A stretch of DNA of 64,000 nt, taken from contig JAFKAC010000033.1 of NCBI GenBank assembly GCA_025766275.1, positions 527,501 through 591,500 on the forward strand. The letters run 5' to 3'. The DNA is from Lactarius indigo. Lineage: Eukaryota > Basidiomycota > Agaricomycetes > Russulales > Russulaceae. Positions within the stretch are counted from its first letter, which is position 1; each line of letters starts with the position of its first letter. Positions 1 to 9,633 of this stretch are shown here, in pieces. Below the pieces are notes generated by a model, which had not been told where the DNA came from, did no database searches, and saw only the letters and a list, made by a program, of their open reading frames with translations. Made by a program: the position numbers and the translations under genes.

Positions 1-1006
1 AACCTCTAGACATCCCGAAATGATATATATCATATTTGCCCCAGGATGCTGTCTTCTGGGTTGCCATCAAACACTCCAAAATGACGTGCTGAACAAGGAG
101 CAGCTTGGCCACTTCATCACACGTTCTGCCTTTCGGTACCATCACTCCATTTTCTTCCATATGAAGGAACTCAGTATTAGGGTGCCAGAAACTAGCCAGC
201 TCCCCTGAGGTTTCATTATGGCGGGGCGTCTCCACTGGCGCCCCATTTGCAAATTCACCAATAAATTCAGCTCTGATGCTCTCGATAAAGTCAGATCTAT
301 ATTGATTCGCTCTGACTCGTAATTCTAGGCATCAGCCTATTTGCGCCCAATGACATAGGGGCGCAACTGTATCAGTATGGTAGGCAACTTCAGTCTCATC
401 CTCATCCTCTACTATTCGTCGACCTTCCAAATGATACATCCCAGGCAGGGGTATGATGGTTTGCGAGTACTTGTGCTTTTCCTTCTCCACCATTTCTAAC
501 CACTTCTTCGTCTGCGCCACCCATGTCATATGGCGAGATTTGAACGTAGCTGGGGAGTCCCACAGATTCTGAATCCAAGTCTTCATCTTGGGCTGTGCGT
601 CAAGCTTAATTCCAAGCTGTGCTCTCACAGCGGACATTTCCAGGAATATAGGTGGGAGACCTAACTCGTAGCACAAAGAAAAGGCATTGGTACTAGTGTT
701 TGACCGGGCTAAAGCCACTATCCACATCGCAGCTATGTTTACAACTCGCTGCAGGGGTTCAGCATGTAACTTCTGAAACCTGATGAACTCAGAGCCATAT
801 AACATGGTTGGGTAAATCAGGTTGCGGACAAAAGCCACTTTTAGATGAATGGGACAGAAATGATCCGTTAAGAAAGGTCTGAGGACGTGCAACTGACGCA
901 TCCCCTTCTTGGCCTGTGAGTGGGCGAATTCCAACTCCAGGGACCTTTCACCAACAACAACTTTCCTCAAGTCACCTAGACGTTCGTCAAGGGTTATTCC
1001 TAAGTA
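1..1006 (-). pseudogene. LINE ORF2 C-terminal fragment (post-RT region)
   Basis: Minus-strand coding remnant downstream of the LINE reverse transcriptase. It reads 'KYLGITLDERLGDLRK', then 'VRNLIYPTMLYGSEF', the usual post-RT 'thumb' pattern of LINE proteins. A TGA at 332-334 (context GGC TGA TGC, probably a former CGA) interrupts the frame, but the same frame stays open afterwards ('FIESIRAEFIGEF', 'FWHPNTEFLHMEENG') to base 1, so the protein continued beyond the window. No RNase H or zinc motif is visible in this part. Cut on its upstream side by the solo LTR at 1012-1591. Confidence 0.75.
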
Positions 1007-1011
1007 CTTGT

Positions 1012-1591
1012 TGTTATGATCCGACGCTTCGGACCTAAGTCACAGTATGTCTCCACCCTACCTTTCCCCTTCTGTACTATACCTTGCTACCAAAGGAGCT
1101 ACTGTTACTAGTGGCGCTGTTTTCTTTGATCTGCACGTCTGCTTACTCCGTTTAGTCTCTTTGATATTGTGTGGACTTGTGTTCATGTTGTTTGGAACCC
1201 TGTCCTATATATACCTGTACCATAGACCGTAGGAAGCCAGACTTGGCTTCGTTTGCAATCTAGCAACCTTGCCTCCGTACTTTGGTGTGACCTTGCCTCA
1301 TTCCCCTCCTCTTGTGCATCCCCTACCTCAGTCCCTAACCAGGACACTTCGAAGTCTTTGCAGTTGAACTATATCAACGCGTCACACCTGTTATACTCTG
1401 TGCACTAGCAAGATCAAGTGTAGAGAAGTGTCAGACACTTTGGACGAGGAGTCCTACACAGCAGAGTAGTGCTGCACCCTGTGCCACACTTTTGCCACTT
1501 GTACTTCATAGCAATAAGACAACAGAAGTCTTCGCTTGATACTTGTGTGATTAGAAACCTTCAGAACCCACGCCCCTGCTAGGGCGTAACA
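1012..1591 (+). mobile_element. Solo LTR, family B
   Basis: A 580-bp LTR starting TGTTATGATCC and ending GGGCGTAACA, flanked by the 5-bp duplication CTTGT (1007-1011 and 1592-1596). It is the reverse complement of the two LTRs of element B (41546-42124 and 56043-56621), with scattered substitutions. No internal B sequence is present, as expected after LTR-LTR recombination. It holds the B promoter: TATATA at 1206 and the self-primer segment AGACTTGGCTT at 1239-1249. Removing it and one CTTGT restores the LINE reading frame. Confidence 0.93.
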
Positions 1592-1596
1592 CTTGT

Positions 1597-1977
1597 AGGC
1601 GGTGACCGTTGGTATGGCTCCCTCTGGGGTGCTGTATACAACCTCCCTATGGGCTCTCTCCAGGACCTCATTACTAGGTATAATCCGTTCATTCAGTACT
1701 TCCGTAAAATCCAAAGCTCTACCCCCTCTTCTTCCTGTGCTGGACTCTCCTGGTTCGAATTCTCTGCCTTTCCAAAACATGACACCGCATTTATCGCGGC
1801 CCATTTCCATTCCAAACTTTTGTCCCCAATCGTATATGCCTTTGATGCTTCACTCAGCGCCTTCAATGCTATCGTTTAAGACAACCACATCATTGGCATA
1901 CATCAAACCTGGGATCCGACCTAGAGTGTGGCTGTGAACGGCGACTCCATTGTCTTCCCCCACTGCCATAGACAGGC
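1597..1977 (-). pseudogene. LINE ORF2 fragment with the RT catalytic box (YADD to YAND)
   Basis: Middle piece of the LINE reverse transcriptase between the solo B LTR and element A1. It reads 'GRIPGLMYANDVVVLND' and, after one in-frame TGA, 'GMEMGRDKCGVMFWK'. The Y-A-N-D motif stands where RTs have Y-A-D-D, so a catalytic aspartate is lost. Across the A1 insertion it follows directly on 'GDPLSPILFDIFINNL' of the 9634-12209 block, the conserved RT block before YADD. This confirms that A1 landed inside the RT domain. Confidence 0.85.
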
Positions 1978-1982
1978 AGTTG

Positions 1983-2435
1983 TGTTACGGTTGCACACTT
2001 CGGACCCTTACTGTACCGGTTGTGGCTACGGCGGTAAGGTAGATTAGTCACGGACTCGGGGTTTACGATAGGCGTTAGGTGTTCAAGGATGACTCAATCC
2101 TAGTACAGGTAGTAGTAGTATTAGGATTGCGCTACTTACGCGATACGTAGGACGCTACATTACCGTGACTCATAGCAGCGCTTGAAAGCCTGCTCTTCTT
2201 GTATTTAATGTAGCTGCGGAAGACCAAGATACGCCATCTTGGTCTTCTTCAATCGTCACTTCTCTGCCTTCCTATTCGAGTCTCGCCCTTCCCCGGGCTG
2301 GAGTATCACAGTCATACTAGTGTCTTCGAACATCTAGAACTTGCCTTCGTGCCATACGCCTCAGAGCGTGGTTAGCTAAGTCACATAGTCGCCTTATCGA
2401 AGCTCAAGTCGAGCTAACATCGTGACGGCGTTACA
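1983..2435 (+). repeat. A1 5' LTR
   Basis: Begins TGTTACGGTTG and ends ACGGCGTTACA. It differs from the 3' copy at four positions. U3 contains a TAGTAGTAGTATTAGG block also found in A2. The TATA box is at 2203-2209 and the inferred RNA start at 2236. Confidence 0.95.
2203..2246 (+). promoter_or_regulatory. A1 LTR promoter: TATA box and self-primer segment at the inferred RNA 5' end
   Basis: TATTTAA at 2203-2209 lies 33 nt before ATCTTGGTCTT (2236-2246), the exact reverse complement of the 11 nt at 2438-2448 just inside the LTR. In Tf1/sushi-type elements the first nucleotides of the RNA fold back on the primer-binding site to prime reverse transcription; the TATA spacing fits the RNA starting here. 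The start is inferred, not mapped. Directly upstream is AAGACCAAGAT (2220-2230), a second copy of the binding-site sequence, forming an 11-bp inverted repeat with a 5-nt loop. Confidence 0.75.
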
Positions 2436-2437
2436 TT

Positions 2438-2448
2438 AAGACCAAGAT
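2438..2448 (+). other. A1 primer-binding site of self-priming type
   Basis: AAGACCAAGAT, two bases (TT) after the LTR end. It has no TGG start and so does not look like a tRNA 3'-end binding site. It pairs perfectly over 11 nt with 2236-2246 in R. Confidence 0.8.
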
Positions 2449-2454
2449 CCCATT

Positions 2455-2898
2455 GTGGCAACTGTCAACACCAGAGAGCAGTGGACGAACTTCCGTCTTT
2501 ACTATCTAGAACGAAGAGGAGATCGCAACGTACCAACCCGATTCCTAGGTGCAGCTAGGTGGAGAGATCGAGGAGACGAAACCAGATACTTTGTAGAGTT
2601 CAACGGACCTACTAGGTTCAGACCTGTTGAGTTCAATTTCAACCACTTGTGCTGGGTGGAAATTACGTGGAACCCTGTAGACCACCGCTGGGATGTTGTT
2701 AGACCAGCAGGAAGACAATATCAGTGTGACATCGACGCGTGTGAACTCAATTCACGAGCCGACTGGGGGCCCATTGACGGCCAGCTACAGGAACACTCTA
2801 CTGGAGAGGCGGTTAGTGAAGAAACTGGAGAGGACGAACAAAGCGAAGAAAATCGACCCGCAAGCGTTGGACCTATCGAGCAATACACCATCCAATGA
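2455..2898 (+). CDS. A1 Met-free Gag N-terminal extension (GTG-led open frame)
   Basis: 147 codons from GTGGC directly after the primer-binding site to TGA at 2896-2898, in frame with the gag ATG at 2962. No ATG codon occurs in this frame, so if translated it needs GUG or other non-AUG initiation. The sister element A2 has a clearly homologous frame. Central motif: 'ARWRDRGDETRYFVEFNG' then 'RPVEFNFNHLCWVEITW'; similar W...P-(V/I)-E-(F/Y)...W patterns occur in F and E. The tail is acidic. After the TGA the frame stays open and conserved (AES.HIT..) into gag. An out-of-frame ATG at 2693 corresponds to ACG in A2 and is probably decay. Function unknown. Confidence 0.6.
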   Translation: MATVNTREQWTNFRLYYLERRGDRNVPTRFLGAARWRDRGDETRYFVEFNGPTRFRPVEFNFNHLCWVEITWNPVDHRWDVVRPAGRQYQCDIDACELNSRADWGPIDGQLQEHSTGEAVSEETGEDEQSEENRPASVGPIEQYTIQ

Positions 2899-2961
2899 GC
2901 TGAGTCCTTACATATCACAGACCAGCCAGAAGTCATTCACGTACAATCACCGGCAGCAGGA

Positions 2962-4440
2962 ATGGCAACTACCACTATGACGGCCGAAGAAATTATGAGT
3001 GTCAGAGAACAAGCGGCACGAGAAGCGGCTGAAGCAATCAGACAAGAGTCACAACGACACCTTATGCCCATCAATCCCGAAACAGGGCATCGAATGACTG
3101 CAGACGACGCAGCAATCTTTCGGGCTATCGGACCCGATCAAGGAGATCCCCCGTCAGGGGACGGACAAAGACAAGGACTATCACTAGACCCTCCACCAGG
3201 ATGGGGAGGGCCGCCAGGAGGGGACTTCCCCCGACGCCCAGGCGGAGGCGGAAACCCACCAGACCTCCCAAACAACCCGGGAGGAGGACCCCTGGACAGA
3301 AACGGCAGTGGAGGCCCACCAGGAGGAGGAGGAGGACACGGGCATGAAAAATTAACCGGTGAACCTCCCACCATTTTCGACAGAGACCGCACTAAAGTAG
3401 ACTCATTCCTCACGCAATGGCACATATACTGGGGAATGAACCTCGACACCTCGGTTATGCGCAACGACTACCGACGAAGCCTCCTATTCCTATCCTATAT
3501 AAAGGGGGTATCGGTCAGCGAATGGGTACTTTCGTACCTCAAATGGCTCAACCAGCAAATACAACGTGGAATAGATCAACATACGAGAGATCTGTGGAAC
3601 GCAGTAGCAGAGGGTTTCAACCAAAGGTTCGTTAACACCCTTGAACGAGAACAAGCTCAAGCACTTCTAAGGAAGGGACTCAAAATGATCGACGGAGATA
3701 TCGATAAATATGTCAATGAATTCGAAGAAGCCACTAGAAAAGCGGGATATTGACTTAACGACCCCCAGACCATCGATTTATTCACCAAGGGGCTACCAAA
3801 GAAGCTGTACGAGAAGACATACGATCTAGATGAGCCAGAAATGTTTGACGAATGGAAACGGGCAACACTCCGCTGACAACGCAACTACATCCATATCCGA
3901 GCCCAGGTGGATGAATATAAAGACACCAAGCCGAAGAAAACGGGTAATGCCGGATGGACGGTCCCCCAAAACCTCGCGAACCCCTGGGTGATGGATACCT
4001 CCGCAGATCGAACAAAGGTGAGGTTAGCAGGGTCAGAAGAAATCGACTACGGTAAGCCACCCTACACAGGCCTACCTCCCTTTCCGCCCAGAGGAGGACC
4101 CGGCGCAAGGGGACGAGGAAGAGGGGGGTCACGACGAGACCTAAGGACAGTGTTGTGTTATAATTGCAACGCTCCTGGTCATCTCTCACGAAATTGTCCC
4201 CATCCCAGGCAGCCACGACAATGGCAGTCGCAGAATACCGGACTGTCCACTGTCCGGACGGCGGAAACAGATTATTATACGCAAGAAATACCGCCCGCCC
4301 AAATACAGGCCGCTTCAACTAGCAAAACCACTGAGGAACGGGCCAAAGAGTGGCTTACTGGGGTCGCCAACGCACCCAATGAAGTAAAGGATCTGATATT
4401 GCAGGATCTGTGGGGAAAAGAGGGTTTTCGGAGTGCCTGA
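2962..4440 (+). pseudogene. A1 gag (capsid and nucleocapsid), two internal stops
   Basis: Structural protein. ATG at 2962; alpha-helical start, Gly/Pro-rich linker, then a retrotransposon-gag capsid region beginning 'IFDRDRTKVDSFLTQW' and including 'EREQAQALLRKGLKM', then a CCHC zinc knuckle 'CYNCNAPGHLSRNC' (about 4156-4197). In-frame TGA codons at 3751-3753 and 3874-3876 replace arginine-type positions and look like CGA to TGA changes; the second is Arg in A2. The frame ends at TGA 4438-4440, overlapping pol in the -1 frame. Confidence 0.85.
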
Positions 4441-7400
4441 ACCCATTGGTCTGGGTGAGGGCTCTAAATTGTAATTCTGTAATCATGACGCGCTTTCGCT
4501 CTCTTCGAATTCCAGTCTCGATACGCACAAATTACCGAATGGCCGACATAAGAGTACTGGTGGACTCCGGAGCCACCGACAATTTCGTAAACCCAAACTT
4601 CATAAAGAAAATGGGCATTGGTACCCAGCCACTAGCCCGACCACGAAAAATCTGGAACATAGACCAGACGGAAAATAAAGCTGGGTCCATCACTCACTAT
4701 ACCGACCTCGATGTATATGCCAAGGGATATCATAGGACGATGCGGTTCCTCGTAACAGACCTTGGAACTGAAGAAATCGTGTTAGGATACCCATGGTTAG
4801 CCACCTATGAACCAACCATCAACTGGCGCGATGCGGCGATACACGAGGAAATTATGCCGGTGGTGATCAGTACGCAGGACAGTCTCCATCAGCGTACTGT
4901 TATCGCCGCCACCCTCACTGGTGACCAGAAGGAAGAAATCGCCGGAGAGCTGGATGAAGAAGACGTATACCTACGTGCTACTACATCCACTGAGCTAGCG
5001 ATCCAGGCAAAAAGAGAAGAACCACCTGTGGAACTACCAGCGGTTTACCAAGCGTTCCGAAAGCTCTTCAGCGAAGAAGCATCTCAACGCTTCCCTCCCG
5101 CGAGACCATGGGATCATGCCATTGACTTTAAACCCAATACCCTGTCAGCCATAGACTGCAAAATATACCCACTGACACAGGAAGAAGAAGGCAAACTTAA
5201 GGAATTTCTGGACGAAAAACTCAAGCAAGGATATTTACGTCCTTCAATTTCCCCGTACGCATCATCATTCTTCTTTATTAAAAAGAAGGATGGAAAACTA
5301 TGCCCAGTACAGGACTACCGGGTGGTCAATTCCCATACCATACGCAACCAATACCCCCTCCCCCTTATTCAAGACCTCATCTATGACCTTAGCAACGCAC
5401 ACATCTACACCAAGCTTGACATCCGTTGGGGGTATAATAACATTCGCATTCGGGACGGAGATCAGGAGAAGGCGGCCTTCAAAACTAAATTTGGCCTCTT
5501 TGAACCGACGGTCATGTTTTTTGGCCTTACAAACTCACCCACGACCTTCCAGACAATGATGAACCACATCTATCGGGATACGATCGCCAAACACGAACTC
5601 CGCGGCACAGTTATCTGAGTTTACATGGACGACATCGGGATTGCAACACGCGAAGGCCATAACTCCACAGACCATGTCGCGGCGGTCACGGACGTCCTTC
5701 GTGTTGCCTAGGAACACGACCTGTACTTTAAGCTTGAGAAATGTCTCTTCCACCAACCTCGGATGGATTACCTGGGGGTAATCCTTGAAAAGGGGGTAAC
5801 CCGCATGGACCCAGTAAAAGTTCGAGGCATCAAAGACTGGCCGACACCAACAAAAGTCAGGGACGTACGCTCCTTCTTAGGCTTCTGCAACTTTTACCGC
5901 TTATTTATCCGAGGTTTCGCCACACACGCCCGACCGCTAAACCGACCCACAAGAAAGGACGCTGAATGGCGTTGGGCGGAGGAAGAAGAACGCGCGTTCA
6001 AAACACTCAAACGCCTCGTAACCGAAGAACCAGTACTGGCACATCCCAACTTACAAGAACAATTTGAGCTGGAGGTTGATGCCTCCGGATTCGCGGTGGG
6101 TGCAGTTCTCCTTCAAAAGAAAAATGACGGGTGCAAGCACCCGATAGGATACTACTCTGCAACGCTGAGCGAAGCAGAACGCAACTATGATATTTACAAC
6201 CTAGAACTCCTTGCCATTGTAAAAGCTCTCCGACACTGGCATCCTCTACTCGCAGGATCCCCACACAAGATCAAAATATTCTCGGATCACTTGAACCTGC
6301 AGTACTGGAAGACACCGCAAAAGATCAGTCGACGGGTCGCCCGAGAAGTGTTGGAACTAATGGAATACGATTTCGAAATCCATCATATCAAGGGGAAGAA
6401 TAATGGTAGAGCGGATGCGCTATCAAGACGACCGGACTACGATCAGGGAGAAGAAGACAACCAAGGTGTAGTTGTCTTACCTCTGGAGGTATTCATACGA
6501 GCCACTAATGCCGCACGCACGTTGGAAATACACCCTATGATGCAACAACCGAGGCAACGACAGGACCCCACCATGATCAAAAACTGGGTCGATGCCCATC
6601 ACCTCAAAAAGGTAGAGGGAGAGTGGTACAAGGATGGACGACTGGTGGTTACAGGGCCGATGACGACGTATCGGGCCATCATACAAGATCACCACGACCC
6701 GCCAGTACACGGACATCCCGGAATAAGCAGAACACAACAGATCGTGGAACGACACCACTGGTGGCCAAGCATTCGTCGAGACGTGTACGAGTATGTCACA
6801 GGATGTGCTGACTGCCAGCGAAACAAGGTCAACACTCGACCAACTTGCGCCCCACTGCACCCAATTACCCCAGCCACGGACGCTCCCCCTTTCCATACCA
6901 TCGCCCTAGACTTCATTACCAAATTGCCAACCTCGCAGTCGTATGACAGTATCTTGACCATCACCGACCACGACTGTAGCAAGGCCTCCATATTCATCCC
7001 ATGCAACGAGGAGATAACGGCAGAAGGAACCGCCATTCTGTACGTCAATCACGTGTTCAGACGATTTGGGTTACCGCGTAAAATCATTAGCGACTGCGAC
7101 CCCCGATTCACCTCCAACTTCACGCGAGAAGTATGTCGCATACTGGGCATCCAACAGAACATTTCCACGGCCTATCACCCACGCACGGACAGGCAATCGG
7201 AGCGGACCAATCAATGGCTCGAACAATATCTGCGATTCTGGGCTAATGAGCGTCAAGATAACTGGGCGGAGTATCTTCCCATAGCAGAATTCGCTCACAA
7301 CAATTGGCCCCACGAACACACGAAACAATCACCGTTCATGCTCTTGATGGGGTACAACCCGACGGCTGATTGGACAGATAAGCCATCCCCAATTCCAAAC

Positions 7401-9145
7401 ATGATCACCAGACTAACACAGCTAAAGGAAGCGCGCCAACTCGCCCAGAACCTTATCAAGAAGGCACAAGATAGCTGGATCCGGCATAAAGATACCCCAC
7501 GCTATCAAATTGGTGACCAAGTATGGCTAGAAGGAAAACATCTACGAACCAATCAACCCACGGCAAAACTAGCGGCACAACGCCACGGACCGTTTAAGGT
7601 GGTTCAGGTGATGTCCCCTTACAACTACCGTCTCGAACTTCCCACGCAGTGTTTCACATCGATCTTCTCACACCATACAAGAACACAACCTTTCACGGCG
7701 AAAATTTCCCACGTCCACCGCCGGACCTTGTAGAAGGTGAGGAGGAGTATGAAGTCGAGGCCATCATAGATTCTAGGCATTTCGGAAGAAAGAAGAAGTT
7801 GCAATATCTCGTCAAGTGGAAGGGATATCCAGACTCGGAGAATCAGTGGGTCGATAAGGATGACGTGTTTGCCCCAGAAGCGATAGAGGAATATCAAGCG
7901 GGCCGAACAGCCATACGACACCTTAAAAGCCAGCCTAAGGACGATCAGGGAGAGTATCACTCCCACATCCGATCCTCTTACACCTCTATGCCCACTTCTC
8001 CTCTCAGACATGTCACCACGGCGATCCTCCTCGACCAAGTCACACAAGACGCCGCCAACCTCATTGAAGATGACAAAGAAACCATGGTTCAACCGGTCCA
8101 GCTCACTCCGTACACACCTGCAAACATGTGAACAGGGCATATCACCGCTCAAGAATGGGCTAATGTCCTACAGAGGTTCCCCGACCCGACTCGCAAGCCC
8201 GACGACGAGCAGCAGCATGCCGTCCCTCACATCTTCCGAGACGACAACAGCAATCGAGAACCTGTTGCCATCATTCCCCCAGGTGACGACCTCATCGGCA
8301 TGAGGGGAATTCTCCCTGCCGATCGTCCCCTCGAAGACCCAACAGGAGTTAGAAGCAGCGGAGGACTGGCGGAGGATGGCGAAGGAGTGGGCCGACGAAT
8401 AGTTGCGCTTAGCGCAGAGGAGGTTGAGCGAGTTGTGGCAGTGCAGGCAGCACTCCCTAATGACGAGGCTCACGCTGACGACGAAGATTACTACCCGGTC
8501 AGACACCCCCTCCTTCGAACGCACAGCCACCCTACTAATCCCCGAATCACCCCCTGGCTCGTCCACACCGACGGAACCCCCATGTCTCGAGGACGTGTGC
8601 GACTGCCCGGCGTCGCATTTCACACCCCCATCACGCACGACGACGACCCTGCGCAGGTCCTTGCGCCTGAAGGGTTCAGGGCAAATCGACAGCCCCATTA
8701 CATTAATTTCCCCATCACCGGACCCGATGGCATAGAGAGGAATGCCAGCCACATACAGATCGTTGGAGGTGCGAATCCTTTTGTACTAGGACTTATCCCC
8801 AGATCTCCCCATCTCTACGGCAAACCCCTCTACGCCTTCCCGATGCTATCGGCTGCGGGACGCGCCTTCATCGCCCACGAGGACTTGGTCATCCTCGCCT
8901 CCGACAAGATCACGGATCGCGCACTGAACTGCATCGGGGATGAGTCCCTGACTGCGGAGGTGACGTGTTACCGGGCGGCCGCGTATAAAGAAGAGAGGCT
9001 TGCTGCCCGCATCCGTCAACTTCAGGCCATGCGGTTGTCAGCAAGGGATGACAAGAGGGACTGCATCTACCGACTGGAGAGGGCCAATGTGTTTGAGAGG
9101 ATTGGCGACGAACAGTCGACGTGGGTGGCACGAGATTTTCGGTGA
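4410..9145 (+). pseudogene. A1 pol (protease, RT, RNase H, integrase, chromodomain, C-terminal module)
   Basis: The frame is entered by -1 shift from gag. Domains in order: aspartic protease 'VLVDSGATDNF' (about 4560); RT with 'VYMDDIGIAT' (about 5620); RNase H with 'LEVDASGFAVGAVLL'; integrase with HHCC-type 'HGHPGISRT...CADCQ' and catalytic core from 'LDFITKLPTS'; chromodomain 'VEAIIDSRHFGRKKKLQYL' (about 7756-7900); C-terminal module with 'LYGKPLYAFP' and coiled-coil 'SLTAEV'. Breaks: TGA 5616-5618 (next to YMDD, Arg in A2), TAG 5709-5711, a 16-bp deletion near 7648 that shifts frame, TGA 8129-8131. A2 is the guide for all of these. Not functional as it stands. Confidence 0.9.
4413..4419 (+). 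promoter_or_regulatory. Predicted -1 ribosomal frameshift site, gag to pol
   Basis: In the gag frame the codons read TGG GGA AAA, giving the canonical slippery heptamer G GGA AAA. Pol is open in the -1 frame and gag stops 19 nt further on. The same heptamer and surroundings occur in A2 (15238-15244). Confidence 0.7.
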
Positions 9146-9162
9146 GTCTGGAGTCTCACGCT

Positions 9163-9172
9163 GAAAAGGGGG
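9163..9172 (+). other. A1 polypurine tract
   Basis: GAAAAGGGGG, three bases (TGA) before the 3' LTR at 9176; in the position of the plus-strand primer. Confidence 0.75.
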
Positions 9173-9175
9173 TGA

Positions 9176-9628
9176 TGTTACGGTTGCACGCTTCGGACCC
9201 TTACTGTACCGGTTGTGGCTACGGTGGTAAGGTAGATTAGTCACGGACTCGGGGTTTACGATAGGCGTTAGGTGTTCAAGGATGACTCAATCCTAGTACA
9301 GGTAGTAGTAGTATTAGGATTGCGCTACTTACGTGATACGTAGGACGCTACATTACCGTGACTCATAGCAGCGCTTGAAAGCCTGCTCTTCTTGTATTTA
9401 ATGTAGCTGCGGAAGACCAAGATACGCCATCTTGGTCTTCTTCAATCGTCACTTCTCTGCCTTCCTATTCGAGTCTCGCCCTTCCCCGGGCTGGAGTATC
9501 ACAGTCATACTAGTGTCTTCGAACATCTAGAACTTGCCTTCGTGCCATACGCCTCAGAGCGTGGTTAGCTAAGTCACATAGTCGCCTTATCGAAGCTCAA
9601 GTCGAGCTAACGTCGTGACGGCGTTACA
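9176..9628 (+). repeat. A1 3' LTR
   Basis: 453 bp, TGTTACGG to GCGTTACA, followed by target duplication AGTTG (9629-9633). Differs from the 5' LTR at four transitions, about 0.9 percent. Confidence 0.95.
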
Positions 9629-9633
9629 AGTTG

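Larger units (their letters stand above)
1983..9628 (+). mobile_element. Element A1: full-length Ty3/gypsy chromodomain retrotransposon, decayed
   Basis: Two 453-bp LTRs (1983-2435, 9176-9628) differ at 4 sites, all transitions. The 5-bp target duplication AGTTG lies at 1978-1982 and 9629-9633. Interior order: self-primer binding site, Met-free N-terminal extension, gag with a CCHC knuckle, -1 frameshift site, protease, RT, RNase H, integrase, chromodomain, C-terminal module, polypurine tract. Gene order and chromodomain mark a chromovirus-type Ty3/gypsy. Coding parts carry two stops in gag, three stops and a 16-bp deletion in pol, so it is not autonomous despite near-identical LTRs. Inserted in the RT of the LINE. 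Confidence 0.95.

Noticed and set aside
2436..2460. tRNA-type primer-binding site
   Set aside because: No TGG at the LTR edge and no tRNA 3'-end complement recognised; complementarity to R explains the site better. Same for the other elements.
2693..2980. ATG-led plus-strand frame of 95 codons in the A1 leader
   Set aside because: Overlaps the conserved extension in another phase; its ATG is ACG in A2, so it is probably created by decay.
3125..3464. Minus-strand frames rich in Pro/Gly opposite A1 gag
   Set aside because: Antisense of the Gly/Pro linker; no motif.
8168..9145. A possible envelope (env) gene in A1 after pol
   Set aside because: The region is in the pol frame, has no signal peptide or membrane segment, and matches the C-terminal module of A2, B and E.
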